The notes below the pieces were generated by a model. It made no database searches. It was not told where the DNA came from and saw only the letters and a list, made by a program, of their open reading frames with translations. 64,000 bases of DNA from the NCBI RefSeq assembly GCF_050871315.1, contig NZ_JBJLRE010000018.1; one strand, 5' to 3'. Shown in pieces: positions 16,734 to 25,752 of the stretch (positions within the stretch are counted from its first letter, which is position 1; each line of letters begins with the position of its first letter). Origin of the DNA: Kineococcus gynurae. GTDB lineage: Bacteria; Actinomycetota; Actinomycetes; Actinomycetales; Kineococcaceae. The position numbers and the translations under genes were made by a program.

Positions 16734-19033
16734 CGCGGTCCTTCCTCCTCCGGGTCGACCCCGACCCGGACCAGCTCGGCCCGGGTCCCTCCAGCCTCCT
16801 GCACGAGCCAGGCACCGTGGCGGGCGGGGAGGGTGAACCGGGGGTGCAGGGGGGCTCCCTCGTGGGAGACGAGGACCCGCGCGGGCCACGGGGACACGTT
16901 CAGGACGTGGGTGATCCGGGTCCCGTCCGGCGTCGCGGTGGGGACGAGCACCACACCCGGGACGTCGCTGTCGAGCTCGAACCGGGGGCGCGCGCCCAGC
17001 CGGTCGAGGAACGCCCGCCAGAGCCCGAGCCGGCAGGGCAGGTCGGCGGCCACCACGACCACCCGTCCTCGGTCGAGAGGACGCTCGACCGCGCACGGGG
17101 TTCCGTCGCCGACGATGCGGGCCAGGACGTGCTCGTCGGGCACGCCCCGCAACGGCTGGACGAATCCCGCCCGGACCTCGGCCCGGTCGGGGCCCGGGAG
17201 GGCGAGGCCGGGGGAGGGACGGACCGAGCAGAACCGGGTCGGCCCCGACTCCTGCCGCTCGCCCACGTCGAGCCCCAGCGCCTCGCTCAGGACGTCGACC
17301 GGCCGCCCGAGGAGGTCGTGGGTGGGGAAGGGGCCGTGCAGCAGCAACCGGCCGCCGCTCCGGACCCAGGCCACGAGGCGTTCCTGGAGGTCGGCGTCGA
17401 GGTAGGGGGTGGGGGCCAGGGCCAGCACCCGGGCGCGGTCCAGCTCGAGGACGGGGGCCCCGAGGTCGACGGCGTCGGGGGCGAAACCCGAGAACAGCAA
17501 GGACCGGACGAGGATGCTGCGCGGTCCGCACCCGCGGAACCGGTCCAGGTCCTCGGCGACCCGCGCGGCCAGGGGGGAGTGCGGCGCGCAGAACTCCGTC
17601 GCGAAGTGGTCGGGGACGAATCCCAGCGTCACCCCGTCGGAGACGGGACGCGCCGCTCGGAGGAGCGCGGAGTTCCCCCGCAGCGAACCCAGCGCCGCGA
17701 CCAGGGCCGGGTGGTCGGGGGAGGTGCGCCCCTCCGGGTCGACGGGGGCGCTGAACCCGTGCCGTTCCCCGGTGGTGGCGATCCGGTCGTTGCCGTCCGC
17801 GGGTGGGGTGTCCACCAGGTCGGCGTCGAGGACGGGGTTCCGTCCGCCGGCCCAGAGGTAGACGTTGAGGAACGTGTTGCCCTGCGCCACGAACAACTGG
17901 GCCTTGAGGGGAGCCGCCTCCGGTCCGCTGACGATCTGCAGGGCCTCCCCGTAGTCGCTGCCCCGGCTCACCTCGAACTCCAGGCACCCGGTGGCCTGGC
18001 CGGGGGAGAGGGTCGCGGCGAGGAAGGCGTTCGCGGCCCACAGCGCCGGCAGCTTGTCCGGATCCGGGTCCCCGAGGTAGAAGTCGGTCCCCGGCAGGAT
18101 CCGGGGGTCTCGCCAGGTGTCGCGCAGTTGCGAGATGCCGATCGGGAACCGTTCCGCGCGCTCGGCCCAGCACCCGTGCACGTTGACCAGCAGCGGCACG
18201 GTGACGCCGAATTCCCGGGCCAGGTCGGCCAGGGCCGCCACGTACGCGGCGTAGGTGCGGCGGTGGTCACGGGCCACAGCCCGCTGGATCCGCAGGACCA
18301 GGTGCTCCGGGGGGCGGCGGACGAGGTCCGTCCAGGCGGGCAGGTCGTCGGGCCCGAGGCCGGACTCCGCGCGGACCCGCTCCGGGCCGAGGTCGTCCAC
18401 CAGGTCGCGGACGACGCGGGCCACGGTCCGCTCCGAGAGGTCGGGACTGTTCGCGACCCACGGGAGCATCCCGATCTCGTTGTCGAGCTGCACGGCGACG
18501 ACCCCCGGCCCCGGGCCCGGCCGCGGGGTCGTCAGCAAGGGCAGCACGGCCGCGAACCACCCGCGCACGGCGGTCAGGAACCGTGGGTGGCCGTAGTCGA
18601 CGATCGTCTCGGTGGGTCGTCGACCGTCCCACCCCGGGGGCCGCAGGTCGTCGGCGGCGGCGCCGAGGGAGTAGGGCAGGCCCTCGTTCTTGAGCTCGGC
18701 CATGACGAAGGGACCCGGCCGCGCGATGACCCCGAGGCCGCGCTCGGCGCAGAGGTCGAGGAAGCGCCCGAGGTCGCGCGCCGGGTGGGTGCGACCCGAG
18801 AGGTCCACGACCCGGCGGGAGCCGGTGCCGCGCACCTCGTGCCAGAGCCAGGGGACGTAGGTGGCGACGGTCGTCAGCCCGGCCGTGACGGCGCCGTCGA
18901 GCCGGTCGACCCACTCGTCGGGGTTCAGGCGGAAGTAAGGGATCTCCCCGGCCAGGACGAGGTCCGGGCCGAGGTCGGTGGGTCCTCCGGGGGCGCTCCC
19001 GGGGACGGTGACGGGTGGGGGCGACGGGACCAT
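16730..19033 (-). CDS. GH35-like beta-galactosidase family protein
   Basis: A 767-residue cytoplasmic protein. The N-terminal barrel has WHEVRGTGSRRVVDL, IARPGPFVMAEL and VQLDNEIGML, matching GH35 beta-galactosidases, with Glu186 as probable acid/base. The nucleophile is expected around LEFEVSRGSD (Glu352 or Glu354), which differs from the usual family sequence, so substrate specificity may have shifted. A glutamine-amidotransferase-like domain (about 480-600) and a beta-rich C-terminus follow. It starts 43 bp from the nearer LacI-type operator, overlaps the GH13 gene at its 3' end, and is probably repressed by the divergent LacI protein. Confidence 0.78.
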   Translation of the reverse strand: MVPSPPPVTVPGSAPGGPTDLGPDLVLAGEIPYFRLNPDEWVDRLDGAVTAGLTTVATYVPWLWHEVRGTGSRRVVDLSGRTHPARDLGRFLDLCAERGLGVIARPGPFVMAELKNEGLPYSLGAAADDLRPPGWDGRRPTETIVDYGHPRFLTAVRGWFAAVLPLLTTPRPGPGPGVVAVQLDNEIGMLPWVANSPDLSERTVARVVRDLVDDLGPERVRAESGLGPDDLPAWTDLVRRPPEHLVLRIQRAVARDHRRTYAAYVAALADLAREFGVTVPLLVNVHGCWAERAERFPIGISQLRDTWRDPRILPGTDFYLGDPDPDKLPALWAANAFLAATLSPGQATGCLEFEVSRGSDYGEALQIVSGPEAAPLKAQLFVAQGNTFLNVYLWAGGRNPVLDADLVDTPPADGNDRIATTGERHGFSAPVDPEGRTSPDHPALVAALGSLRGNSALLRAARPVSDGVTLGFVPDHFATEFCAPHSPLAARVAEDLDRFRGCGPRSILVRSLLFSGFAPDAVDLGAPVLELDRARVLALAPTPYLDADLQERLVAWVRSGGRLLLHGPFPTHDLLGRPVDVLSEALGLDVGERQESGPTRFCSVRPSPGLALPGPDRAEVRAGFVQPLRGVPDEHVLARIVGDGTPCAVERPLDRGRVVVVAADLPCRLGLWRAFLDRLGARPRFELDSDVPGVVLVPTATPDGTRITHVLNVSPWPARVLVSHEGAPLHPRFTLPARHGAWLVQEAGGTRAELVRVGVDPEEEGPR

Positions 19034-19075
19034 CGGCGGTCTGCCTCCAGGGATCGGGAGCGGGGACGGCGCTGG

Positions 19076-19122
19076 ATGTAACCGGATACATCGGCTAGCT
19101 TAGGTCATGTAGCCGGTTACAT
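19076..19122. promoter_or_regulatory. Paired LacI-type operators in the glycan-locus divergent promoter
   Basis: Two near-identical 16-bp palindromes, ATGTAACCGGATACAT at 19076-19091 and ATGTAGCCGGTTACAT at 19107-19122, share ATGTAnCCGGnTACAT. Their centres are 31 bp apart, close to three helical turns. Between them lie back-to-back -10-like hexamers, TAGCTT for the rightward gene and TAAGCT for the leftward gene. The layout fits cooperative repression of both directions by the adjacent LacI regulator. Confidence 0.85.
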
Positions 19123-19169
19123 GGCCGACTCGATCACGACCGTCCAGCATCCGGGGAAGGAGGTGGATC

Positions 19170-20210
19170 ATGGAGGACGGACGTCGACCGACCATCCGTG
19201 ACATCGCCCGCGAGGCGGGGGTCTCGGTCGCGACGGTCTCGCGCGTGACCCACGACGACGCGCGGGTGGTCGCGGCGACCCGGCGCCGCGTGCAGGACGC
19301 CATCGACCGCCTCGGCTACTCGCCCTCGGCGTTGGGTCGCGGCCTCGCGACGCGACGCACGAACACGCTCGGGATCGTCCTCCCGGGGCTCGGCGGCCCC
19401 TACTTCGCCGAGCTGGTGCAGGGCGCGGAGAGCGTCGCCGTCGAGCGGGGCACCGCCATCAACGTCCTCGGCACCCACCTGCGGCCCGACGCCGACGGGG
19501 CCGTGCGCGACCTCGCCGCCCGCACCGACGGGCTGATCGTCGCCGGCGGCACCGTGGGGGAGGACCTCCTCGTCCGGCTCAGCGCCGGGACCCGCGTGGT
19601 CCTGGTGGCGGGGCGCTCCGACGTCGTCCCGACGGTGCGGACCGACGGACGGGCCGCGGCGATCGCGCTGACCAAGCACCTCGTCGCTCCGCGGGAACGC
19701 GGCGGGCACGGCTACCGGAGGCTCCGGTTCCTCGGGGAACCCTCCGGCTCGCCCGACACCCACCTGCGCTACAGCGGGTTCCGTCAGGCCCTCGGCGACG
19801 CCGGGCTGGCCGAGTGCGGTGAACCGTTGCGCTACGGCCTCGAGGTCGGTTCCGGGGCCCTGGCCGCCCGCCGGTTGCACGAGCAGCACCGCGACGGCGA
19901 CCGGCTCCCCGAGGCGCTGGTCTGCGCCAACGACGAGCTGGCCTTCGGCATGCTGATCACGTTGCCGGGTCTCGGGTACCGGCTGCCCGACGACGTGGCC
20001 ATCACCGGTTTCGACGACCAGGACCTCGCGGCGCTGGCCTCGCCCACCCTGACGACGGTCCACCAACCGGTCCACGACCTCGGGGCCCGTGCCGCGGCCC
20101 TGGCGCTCGACGGGACCGGGGGTCGTGGCCCCGTCGGTCCACCGGGGACCGACGTCGTCCTCCCCACCGAACTGGTGGTCCGGGAGTCCTGCGGCTGCTC
20201 CGCCGCCTGA
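19170..20210 (+). CDS. LacI family transcriptional regulator
   Basis: A 346-residue repressor. The helix-turn-helix is at about 8-30 (TIRDIAREAGVSVATVSRV), the hinge at about 45-60, and a periplasmic-binding-protein-like ligand domain extends to the end (LGIVLPGLGGPYFAELVQGA, then DVAITGFDDQDLAALASP). It starts 47 bp from the nearer operator and has GGAAGGAGGT as RBS. It should repress both the leftward GH13/GH35 pair and the rightward importer operon, with an oligosaccharide as inducer. The last residues, CGCSAA, are typical of the family end. Confidence 0.93.
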   Translation: MEDGRRPTIRDIAREAGVSVATVSRVTHDDARVVAATRRRVQDAIDRLGYSPSALGRGLATRRTNTLGIVLPGLGGPYFAELVQGAESVAVERGTAINVLGTHLRPDADGAVRDLAARTDGLIVAGGTVGEDLLVRLSAGTRVVLVAGRSDVVPTVRTDGRAAAIALTKHLVAPRERGGHGYRRLRFLGEPSGSPDTHLRYSGFRQALGDAGLAECGEPLRYGLEVGSGALAARRLHEQHRDGDRLPEALVCANDELAFGMLITLPGLGYRLPDDVAITGFDDQDLAALASPTLTTVHQPVHDLGARAAALALDGTGGRGPVGPPGTDVVLPTELVVRESCGCSAA

Positions 20211-20295
20211 CCCTCCCGGACCGCCGCCCCGACCGGGCCGCCGGCGCCGACGCCGCACGACCCCGTCCGTGACGACGACCACCACGACCACCACG

Positions 20296-20330
20296 ACGCA
20301 CGAGACGCACGAGACGCACGAGACGCACGA
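20296..20330 (+). repeat. 9-bp tandem repeat before the binding-protein gene
   Basis: ACGCACGAG occurs three times in perfect tandem plus a nearly complete fourth copy. It lies between lacI and the substrate-binding gene, preceded by a short ACGACC/CCACGA repeat. It may be slippage-prone leader RNA. No regulatory role is evident. Confidence 0.8.
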
Positions 20331-20361
20331 CGGGCAGCGGCCCGGGAACGAGGAGGTTCCG

Positions 20362-22059
20362 ATGAGCAGGACGCGCACCACGGCCGTCGCGACGGTGCTG
20401 GCGGCGGTGATGACCGTCCCGGCCTGCGCGAACATCGGCCTGCAACCGGCCCCCGAGGCCCCACCGGGATTCATCGGCGAGCTGCGGATGCCCTCGGAGG
20501 CCGGCGGTTCGGTGCAGGGCCTGGAGAACTACAACTGGCTCTCCCCGAACGCCAGCGTGCAGACCTGGCTGTTCGAGCCGCTGATGATCCGGGACCGGTT
20601 CACCTGCGAGGCCGTGCCCATGCTCGCCACCGGGTACGACTGGACCAGCACGAGCCGACTGGTCCTGCACCTGCGCGAGGGGGTGCGGTGGAACGACGGC
20701 GAGCCGTTCACCGCCGACGACGTCGCGTTCTCCATGAACGCGGCCAGGGAGTACCCGGGGATGGACCGTTCCGGCCTCTGGAGCGACCTCTTCGGGGCGC
20801 CCGCCACCGCGGTGACCGCGACCGACGACCGGACGGTCGTCGTGGACTTCGCGGGCAACGCCACCGCCAAGACCGACTCGATCCTCGACCTGCGGCCGCT
20901 GCCCGAGCACGTCTACGCCTCGGTGGGGGATCCGACCCGCTACGTCGACACCGAGGGCGTGGCCACCGGGCCGTTCATGCCCGACGCGTACAACGGGCGC
21001 CGGGTGACGCTGCAGCGCAACCCCGACTACTGGCAGGCGGACAAGGTGAAGGTCCAGCGGCTGGTGCTCGAGGGCCAGTTCGACGCGAACTCCGGTGCGC
21101 TGCGGTTGCGGTCGGGGGCCCTGGACCTCTACTCAGGCGACATCCCCAACCCCGAACGCTCGATCGTCGCGCCCGACCCCGAGCACAACCACTACTTCTT
21201 CCCCCCGGACTCCACCACGGTGCTGGCGATGAACACCGAGAAGCCGGTCCTCGACGACCCCCGCTTCCGTGAGGCGATCGCGCACGGCATCGACCGCGAG
21301 GGCCTGGCCCTGCGTTCCAGCTTCGGCATCATGGAACCCGCCTCGCAGACCATGCTGCTGCTGCCCTTCCAGGCCGCCGACGTCCCGGAACGCTGGCGCG
21401 GCAAGGAGTACGTCGGCTACGAGCCCCGACGGGCCGAGCAGCTGCTCGACGCGGCGGGGTATCCCCGGGGCGCCGACGGCTGGCGGACCGGGCCCGACGG
21501 GGCGCCCCTCGACCTCGTGCTGTCCATCCCGGCGGGGTGGATGGACTTCATCGCCATGGGCGACGTGCTCGTGCGGAACCTGCGTGCGGTCGGCGTGCAG
21601 GCCCGCATGGTGGCCACCGACCCCAACGCGGTGGAGTCGATGAAGAAGTCCGGTGACTTCGACCTGGCCCTGGACTTCGTGGCGGGCGGCTGCCAACGGT
21701 CGCGCGACCTCGGGGCGACGCTCTCCAGCGCCCAGATCTCCAGCGGTGACGAACTGCTGCTCAACCGCGCCCGGTTCTCCGACCCGGAGGTCGACGCGTT
21801 GCTCGCGGAGTGGTCGGCGACCCTGGACCCGGCCCGGGCGAAGGAGATCGAGGGGCAGGTCATCGACGTCTTCATGACCGAGTACCCCTACATCGCGCTG
21901 CAGTACGCGCCGAGCCGGTTGATCTACCGGACCGAGAACGCGGTGGGCTGGCCGAGCGAGGAGAACCCCTACCCCGTCGACAAGCTGATCCGGTTGGCGA
22001 CGCGCTGGCAACCGCCCGCGGGTGCGGACGCGACCCGGGCGCTCGGAGAGGAGAACTGA
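20362..22059 (+). CDS. Oligosaccharide/peptide ABC transporter substrate-binding lipoprotein (SBP family 5)
   Basis: A 565-residue extracellular solute-binding protein. The signal peptide ends in a lipobox, VPAC, with Cys22 as lipidation site. LHLREGVRWNDGEPFTADDV, PDYWQADKV and DDPRFREAIAHGID are classic SBP_bac_5 (DppA/OppA) blocks. Family 5 proteins bind peptides, but several bind oligosaccharides, and the glycosidase and LacI context here favours a sugar. The ATG at 20362 has AGGAGG 5 nt upstream. It is the first gene of the importer operon running to 27029. Confidence 0.9.
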   Translation: MSRTRTTAVATVLAAVMTVPACANIGLQPAPEAPPGFIGELRMPSEAGGSVQGLENYNWLSPNASVQTWLFEPLMIRDRFTCEAVPMLATGYDWTSTSRLVLHLREGVRWNDGEPFTADDVAFSMNAAREYPGMDRSGLWSDLFGAPATAVTATDDRTVVVDFAGNATAKTDSILDLRPLPEHVYASVGDPTRYVDTEGVATGPFMPDAYNGRRVTLQRNPDYWQADKVKVQRLVLEGQFDANSGALRLRSGALDLYSGDIPNPERSIVAPDPEHNHYFFPPDSTTVLAMNTEKPVLDDPRFREAIAHGIDREGLALRSSFGIMEPASQTMLLLPFQAADVPERWRGKEYVGYEPRRAEQLLDAAGYPRGADGWRTGPDGAPLDLVLSIPAGWMDFIAMGDVLVRNLRAVGVQARMVATDPNAVESMKKSGDFDLALDFVAGGCQRSRDLGATLSSAQISSGDELLLNRARFSDPEVDALLAEWSATLDPARAKEIEGQVIDVFMTEYPYIALQYAPSRLIYRTENAVGWPSEENPYPVDKLIRLATRWQPPAGADATRALGEEN

Positions 22060-22060
22060 C

Positions 22061-23047
22061 GTGCGGTACTACGTGCGCAAGACCGGGTACTTCCTGGTGA
22101 CCCTCTGGGCCGCGGTGACCCTGAACTTCGTCATCCCGCGGTTCCAACCGGGCGACCCGGCCGAGGTGATGGTCACCCAGATGACCGGGCGCGGCGAGGT
22201 CGACCCGGCCCAGGTCCAGGCCGTCCGGACCATGCTCGGCTACGGCGACGAGAACGTGCTCGTGGCCTACTGGCAGTACCTGGGCCAGTTGCTGCGCGGG
22301 GACCTCGGCATCTCCTTCACCTACTTCCCGTTCCCGGTCACCGACGTCATTGCCCAGGCCCTGCCGTGGACCCTCGGGCTCGTCGGCATCGCCCAGGTGC
22401 TGTCGTTCGTGCTGGGCACCACGCTCGGAGCGGCGGCCGCCTGGCGTCGCAACAGCCGCTTCGACAGCACGGTGTCCATCGGCTCGACCTTCGTGGGCAA
22501 CCTGCAGGCCGTCTGGATCGGGCTCATCGTCCTGTTCGTGCTGGCCTACCAGCTCGGGTGGTTCCCGGCCGCGGGAGGCTGGGGACTCACCGACCCGGGC
22601 TGGAACTGGATGTTCGTCGCCGACGTGGTGGCGCACGGGTTCCTGCCGGCCCTCACGCTCATGGTGACCGCGCCCATCGCGTTCATCCTCTCGATGCGCA
22701 ACACGATGGTGCAGGTCCTCGGCGAGGACTACATCCGGCTCGGGACGGCGGCCGGGCTGCGGGAACGCACCGTGGCGTTCGGCTACGCCGCCCGCAACGC
22801 GCTGCTGCCGGTGGTCACCGGCTTCGCCCTGTCGCTGGGGGTGCTGATGAGCGGCTCGATCCTGGTCGAGTCCATCTTCGACTACCCGGGGATGGGCCGG
22901 TTGATGGGCGAGGCGACGGCGGCCCGGGACTTCCCGCTCATGCAGGCGGTCCTGCTGGCCACCATCGTCATCGTCCTCACCGCGAACTTCGTGGTCGACC
23001 TGATCTACCCCCTCATCGACCCCCGCGCCCGCCGCGCGGCCCGCTGA
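22061..23047 (+). CDS. ABC transporter permease, DppB/OppB type
   Basis: A 328-residue inner-membrane permease with about six helices. The N-terminus (YYVRKTGYFLVTLWAAVTLN) and the EAA-type cytoplasmic loop (EDYIRLGTAAGLRERTVAFG) are diagnostic of DppB-like subunits. ILVESIFDYPGMGRL near the C-terminus is also a family block. The GTG at 22061 follows the SBP stop directly with GGAGAGGAG as RBS. It pairs with the next permease and the double ATPase to form one importer. Confidence 0.92.
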   Translation: MRYYVRKTGYFLVTLWAAVTLNFVIPRFQPGDPAEVMVTQMTGRGEVDPAQVQAVRTMLGYGDENVLVAYWQYLGQLLRGDLGISFTYFPFPVTDVIAQALPWTLGLVGIAQVLSFVLGTTLGAAAAWRRNSRFDSTVSIGSTFVGNLQAVWIGLIVLFVLAYQLGWFPAAGGWGLTDPGWNWMFVADVVAHGFLPALTLMVTAPIAFILSMRNTMVQVLGEDYIRLGTAAGLRERTVAFGYAARNALLPVVTGFALSLGVLMSGSILVESIFDYPGMGRLMGEATAARDFPLMQAVLLATIVIVLTANFVVDLIYPLIDPRARRAAR

Positions 23048-23062
23048 CCCGGAACGGAGACG

Positions 23063-23998
23063 ATGATGTCCCTCACCCCCCTGAGCAGTCCGTTCGTCCG
23101 GCGCGGCGCCCGCAGCTCCGACGAGACCGAGGCCTGCGCGGGTCCGCCCCGCTGGTACTCGATCATCTGGACCTCGCGCAAGGCGCGCATCGGCATCCTG
23201 ATGCTGGGCTTCTTCCTGCTGGTGGCGCTGTTCGCACCGCTCATCGCCCCGCACTCACCCGACGACGCCGGTTTCGTCCCCGTGCAGGACCCGAGCTGGT
23301 CGCACTGGCTGGGGACCAACACCCTCGGCTACGACATCTGGGCCCAGCTGGTCCACGGCACCCGCCTGTCGCTGGCCATCGGCCTGCTGGGTGGGACGGC
23401 CACCATCCTCATCGCCCTGGTGATCGGCCTCCTCGCCGGTTACGCCGAGGGGACCTTCCTCGACGACTCGCTCTCCTTCCTCACCAACCTCGCCCTGGTC
23501 GTCCCGGTGCTGCCGTTGATGATGGTCATCGTCGCCTACAGCGAGACCCGCGGTCTGGGTCTGCTGGTGGTCGTCGTCGCGGTCACCAGCTGGGCGGGGG
23601 CGGCCCGGGAGATGCGTTCCCTCATCATCTCGATGCGCAACCGCGACTACGTCCAGGCCGCCCGGTTCGGCGGGGACCGCACGGGACGCATCGTGTTCCG
23701 GGAGATCCTGCCGAACATGAGCTCGCTGCTCGTGTCGGGGTTCATCGGTGCCTGCACGGCCGCCATCGCGGCCGAGGCCGGGTTGTCCTTCCTCGGCTTC
23801 GGCGACCCGAACACCGTGAGCTGGGGCCAGATGCTGGCCCAGGCCAACGCCAACGGTGCCCTGGTGCAGGGGCTGTGGCTGTGGCTGGCCGCCCCCGGCC
23901 TCGTGCTGGCCCTGCTGATGACGTCGTTGACCTTCGTGAACTTCGGCGTCGACCTGTTGAGCAACCCCCAGCTGCGCGAGGAGGAGAACGCCCGATGA
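23063..23998 (+). CDS. ABC transporter permease, DppC/OppC type
   Basis: A 311-residue permease. The cytoplasmic N-terminus is followed by ARIGILMLGFFLLVALFAPL (first helix) and LGTNTLGYDIWAQLVHGTRL, hallmark DppC sequences. The coupling loop NRDYVQAARFGGDRTGRI is also present. The start can be ATG 23063 or the adjacent ATG 23066. It overlaps the ATPase gene by 4 bp, so permease and ATPase are co-translated. Confidence 0.92.
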   Translation: MMSLTPLSSPFVRRGARSSDETEACAGPPRWYSIIWTSRKARIGILMLGFFLLVALFAPLIAPHSPDDAGFVPVQDPSWSHWLGTNTLGYDIWAQLVHGTRLSLAIGLLGGTATILIALVIGLLAGYAEGTFLDDSLSFLTNLALVVPVLPLMMVIVAYSETRGLGLLVVVVAVTSWAGAAREMRSLIISMRNRDYVQAARFGGDRTGRIVFREILPNMSSLLVSGFIGACTAAIAAEAGLSFLGFGDPNTVSWGQMLAQANANGALVQGLWLWLAAPGLVLALLMTSLTFVNFGVDLLSNPQLREEENAR

Positions 23999-25752
23999 GC
24001 ACCCTGGTGAACGACGCGCGGACCGAGCGGCCGGACCGGGAGACCCCGGTCCTCGACGTCCGGAACCTCTCGGTCCGCTACGAGCCGCGGATCGGGCGTC
24101 CGGTGGACGCCGTGCGCGACGTGTCCCTGCGGGTCCGCCCCGGTGAGTTCGTCGGCCTGGCGGGGGAGTCCGGGTCGGGCAAGACGACCCTGGCCCAGGC
24201 GGTCCTGCGGCTGCTGCGCCGGCCCGGACGGATCACCGGGGGCCAGATCCGCTGGGGCGAGCACGACGTGACCCACCTCGACCCGCAGCGCGACGCCGAG
24301 GCGCTGCGCCCGCTGCGCTGGAGCTACGTCTCCACGGTCTTCCAGTCCAGCATGAACTCGTTGAACCCGGTGCGGCGCGTGCGCTCGGTGTTCGAGGACG
24401 TGCTCGGCCAGCACGACGGGCTCGACCGTGAGGCCGCCCGGGCCCGGGCCGCGGAACTCTTCGACCTGGTCAGCGTCGACGCCCGGTTCCTCACGATGTA
24501 CCCCCACGAACTGTCCGGGGGGATGCGGCAACGGGTGAACCTGGCTCTCGCGCTGGCCCTGCGTCCCCGCCTGGTCCTGTTCGACGAGCCGACCACGGGC
24601 CTCGACGTCGTGGTGCAGCGCTCCATCCTGGACAAGATCCGGGAGCTGCAGGAGCGTGAGCGTTTCGGCGCGGTCCTCATCACCCACGACATGGGGACCC
24701 TGCTGGAGTTCTCCGACCGGGTGGCCGTCATGTACGAGGGGGCCGTGGTCGAGGACGTGGCGGCCACGACCGCGGTGCGCGAGGGACCGAGCCACCCGTA
24801 CTCGGTGCACCTCGTCGGGTCTTACGCCCAGCTCGTCGGTGACGTCGCCCCGGCCGAGGGCGTCCCCGGGTACCAGGGGGCCCGGGTCGCGGACCCCGAC
24901 GCGGTCGCCCAGGAGGCACCGGCCGCGGCGGGTGCCGCCGCCCGCATCCTCGACGTGGAGGGTCTGGGACGCCGCTTCGAACGCCGCCGCGGTCTGCGCA
25001 CCGAGGTGGTCGACGCCGTGAAGGACGTCGGCTTCACCCTCGACGAGGGCGAGGTGACCGCCCTGGTGGGGCAGTCCGGGTCGGGGAAGTCCACCATCGC
25101 GCGGATCCTGACCCGCATCGACAGCCCCACGGCGGGTCGGGTGCGCTTCCACCCCCGCGGGTCGGAGCCGGTCGACCTCACCGCGCTGCGCGGCGACGTC
25201 GCCCAGGAGTACCTGCGTGCCGTCCAGTACGTGTTCCAGGACCCCTACGCGGCGCTCAACCCGACCCGGACCGTCGGACAGGCCCTGGTCCGCCCGCTGC
25301 AGAACTTCCACGGGATCTCCCGGGCGGAGGCCCTGGACCGCGCGGGCGACCTGCTGGGCTCGGTCGGTCTCGCCCCCGCCGGACGCTTCCTGAACCGGTT
25401 CCCGCACGAACTGTCCGGCGGTCAGCGCCAGCGCGTCGTGATCGCCCGGGCGCTGGCCCCCGAACCCCGGCTGATCGTCGCCGACGAACCCATCGCCAGC
25501 CTGGACGTCTCCATCCGGGCCGAGATCCTGGAACTGCTGCAGTCCCTGGTGTCGGAGCGGGGCGTGGGGATGCTCTACATCACCCACGACCTGCTCTCGG
25601 CCCAGACCCTGGCCAACCACGCCCTCGTGCTGCGGCACGGGGAGCTGGTGGAGTCCGGTCCCGCGCGGCGCGTCATCGAGGACCCGCACGCGGAGTACAC
25701 CCGCGAACTCCTGGCCGCCATCCCCAACCCCTTCCGGAAGGCCGTCGCATGA
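23995..25752 (+). CDS. Fused double ATPase of the Opp/Dpp-type ABC importer
   Basis: A 585-residue protein containing two complete ABC ATPase domains, equivalent to DppD and DppF in one chain. Domain 1 has Walker A GESGSGKTT at 57-65, signature LSGGMRQRVNLA and Walker B LVLFDEPTTGLD. Domain 2 has Walker A GQSGSGKST at 359-367, signature LSGGQRQRVVIA and LIVADEPIASLD. Fusion is common in actinobacteria. The ATG at 23995 overlaps the permease gene, and the 3' end overlaps the glucanase-like gene by 4 bp. Confidence 0.93.
   Translation: MSTLVNDARTERPDRETPVLDVRNLSVRYEPRIGRPVDAVRDVSLRVRPGEFVGLAGESGSGKTTLAQAVLRLLRRPGRITGGQIRWGEHDVTHLDPQRDAEALRPLRWSYVSTVFQSSMNSLNPVRRVRSVFEDVLGQHDGLDREAARARAAELFDLVSVDARFLTMYPHELSGGMRQRVNLALALALRPRLVLFDEPTTGLDVVVQRSILDKIRELQERERFGAVLITHDMGTLLEFSDRVAVMYEGAVVEDVAATTAVREGPSHPYSVHLVGSYAQLVGDVAPAEGVPGYQGARVADPDAVAQEAPAAAGAAARILDVEGLGRRFERRRGLRTEVVDAVKDVGFTLDEGEVTALVGQSGSGKSTIARILTRIDSPTAGRVRFHPRGSEPVDLTALRGDVAQEYLRAVQYVFQDPYAALNPTRTVGQALVRPLQNFHGISRAEALDRAGDLLGSVGLAPAGRFLNRFPHELSGGQRQRVVIARALAPEPRLIVADEPIASLDVSIRAEILELLQSLVSERGVGMLYITHDLLSAQTLANHALVLRHGELVESGPARRVIEDPHAEYTRELLAAIPNPFRKAVA

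Noticed and set aside
15189..18173. Apparent GH13-GH35 fusion protein on the minus strand
   Set aside because: The extra N-terminal part is an off-frame reading of the GH35-like gene. The ATG at 16733 with a strong RBS starts the GH13 enzyme.
20296..20330. Possible CRISPR-like array
   Set aside because: The 9-bp units are directly tandem with no spacers and no cas genes are present.
20362..25752. Dipeptide importer operon
   Set aside because: Family membership alone would allow it, but the LacI regulator, shared operators and glycosidases make an oligosaccharide more likely. Not excluded experimentally.
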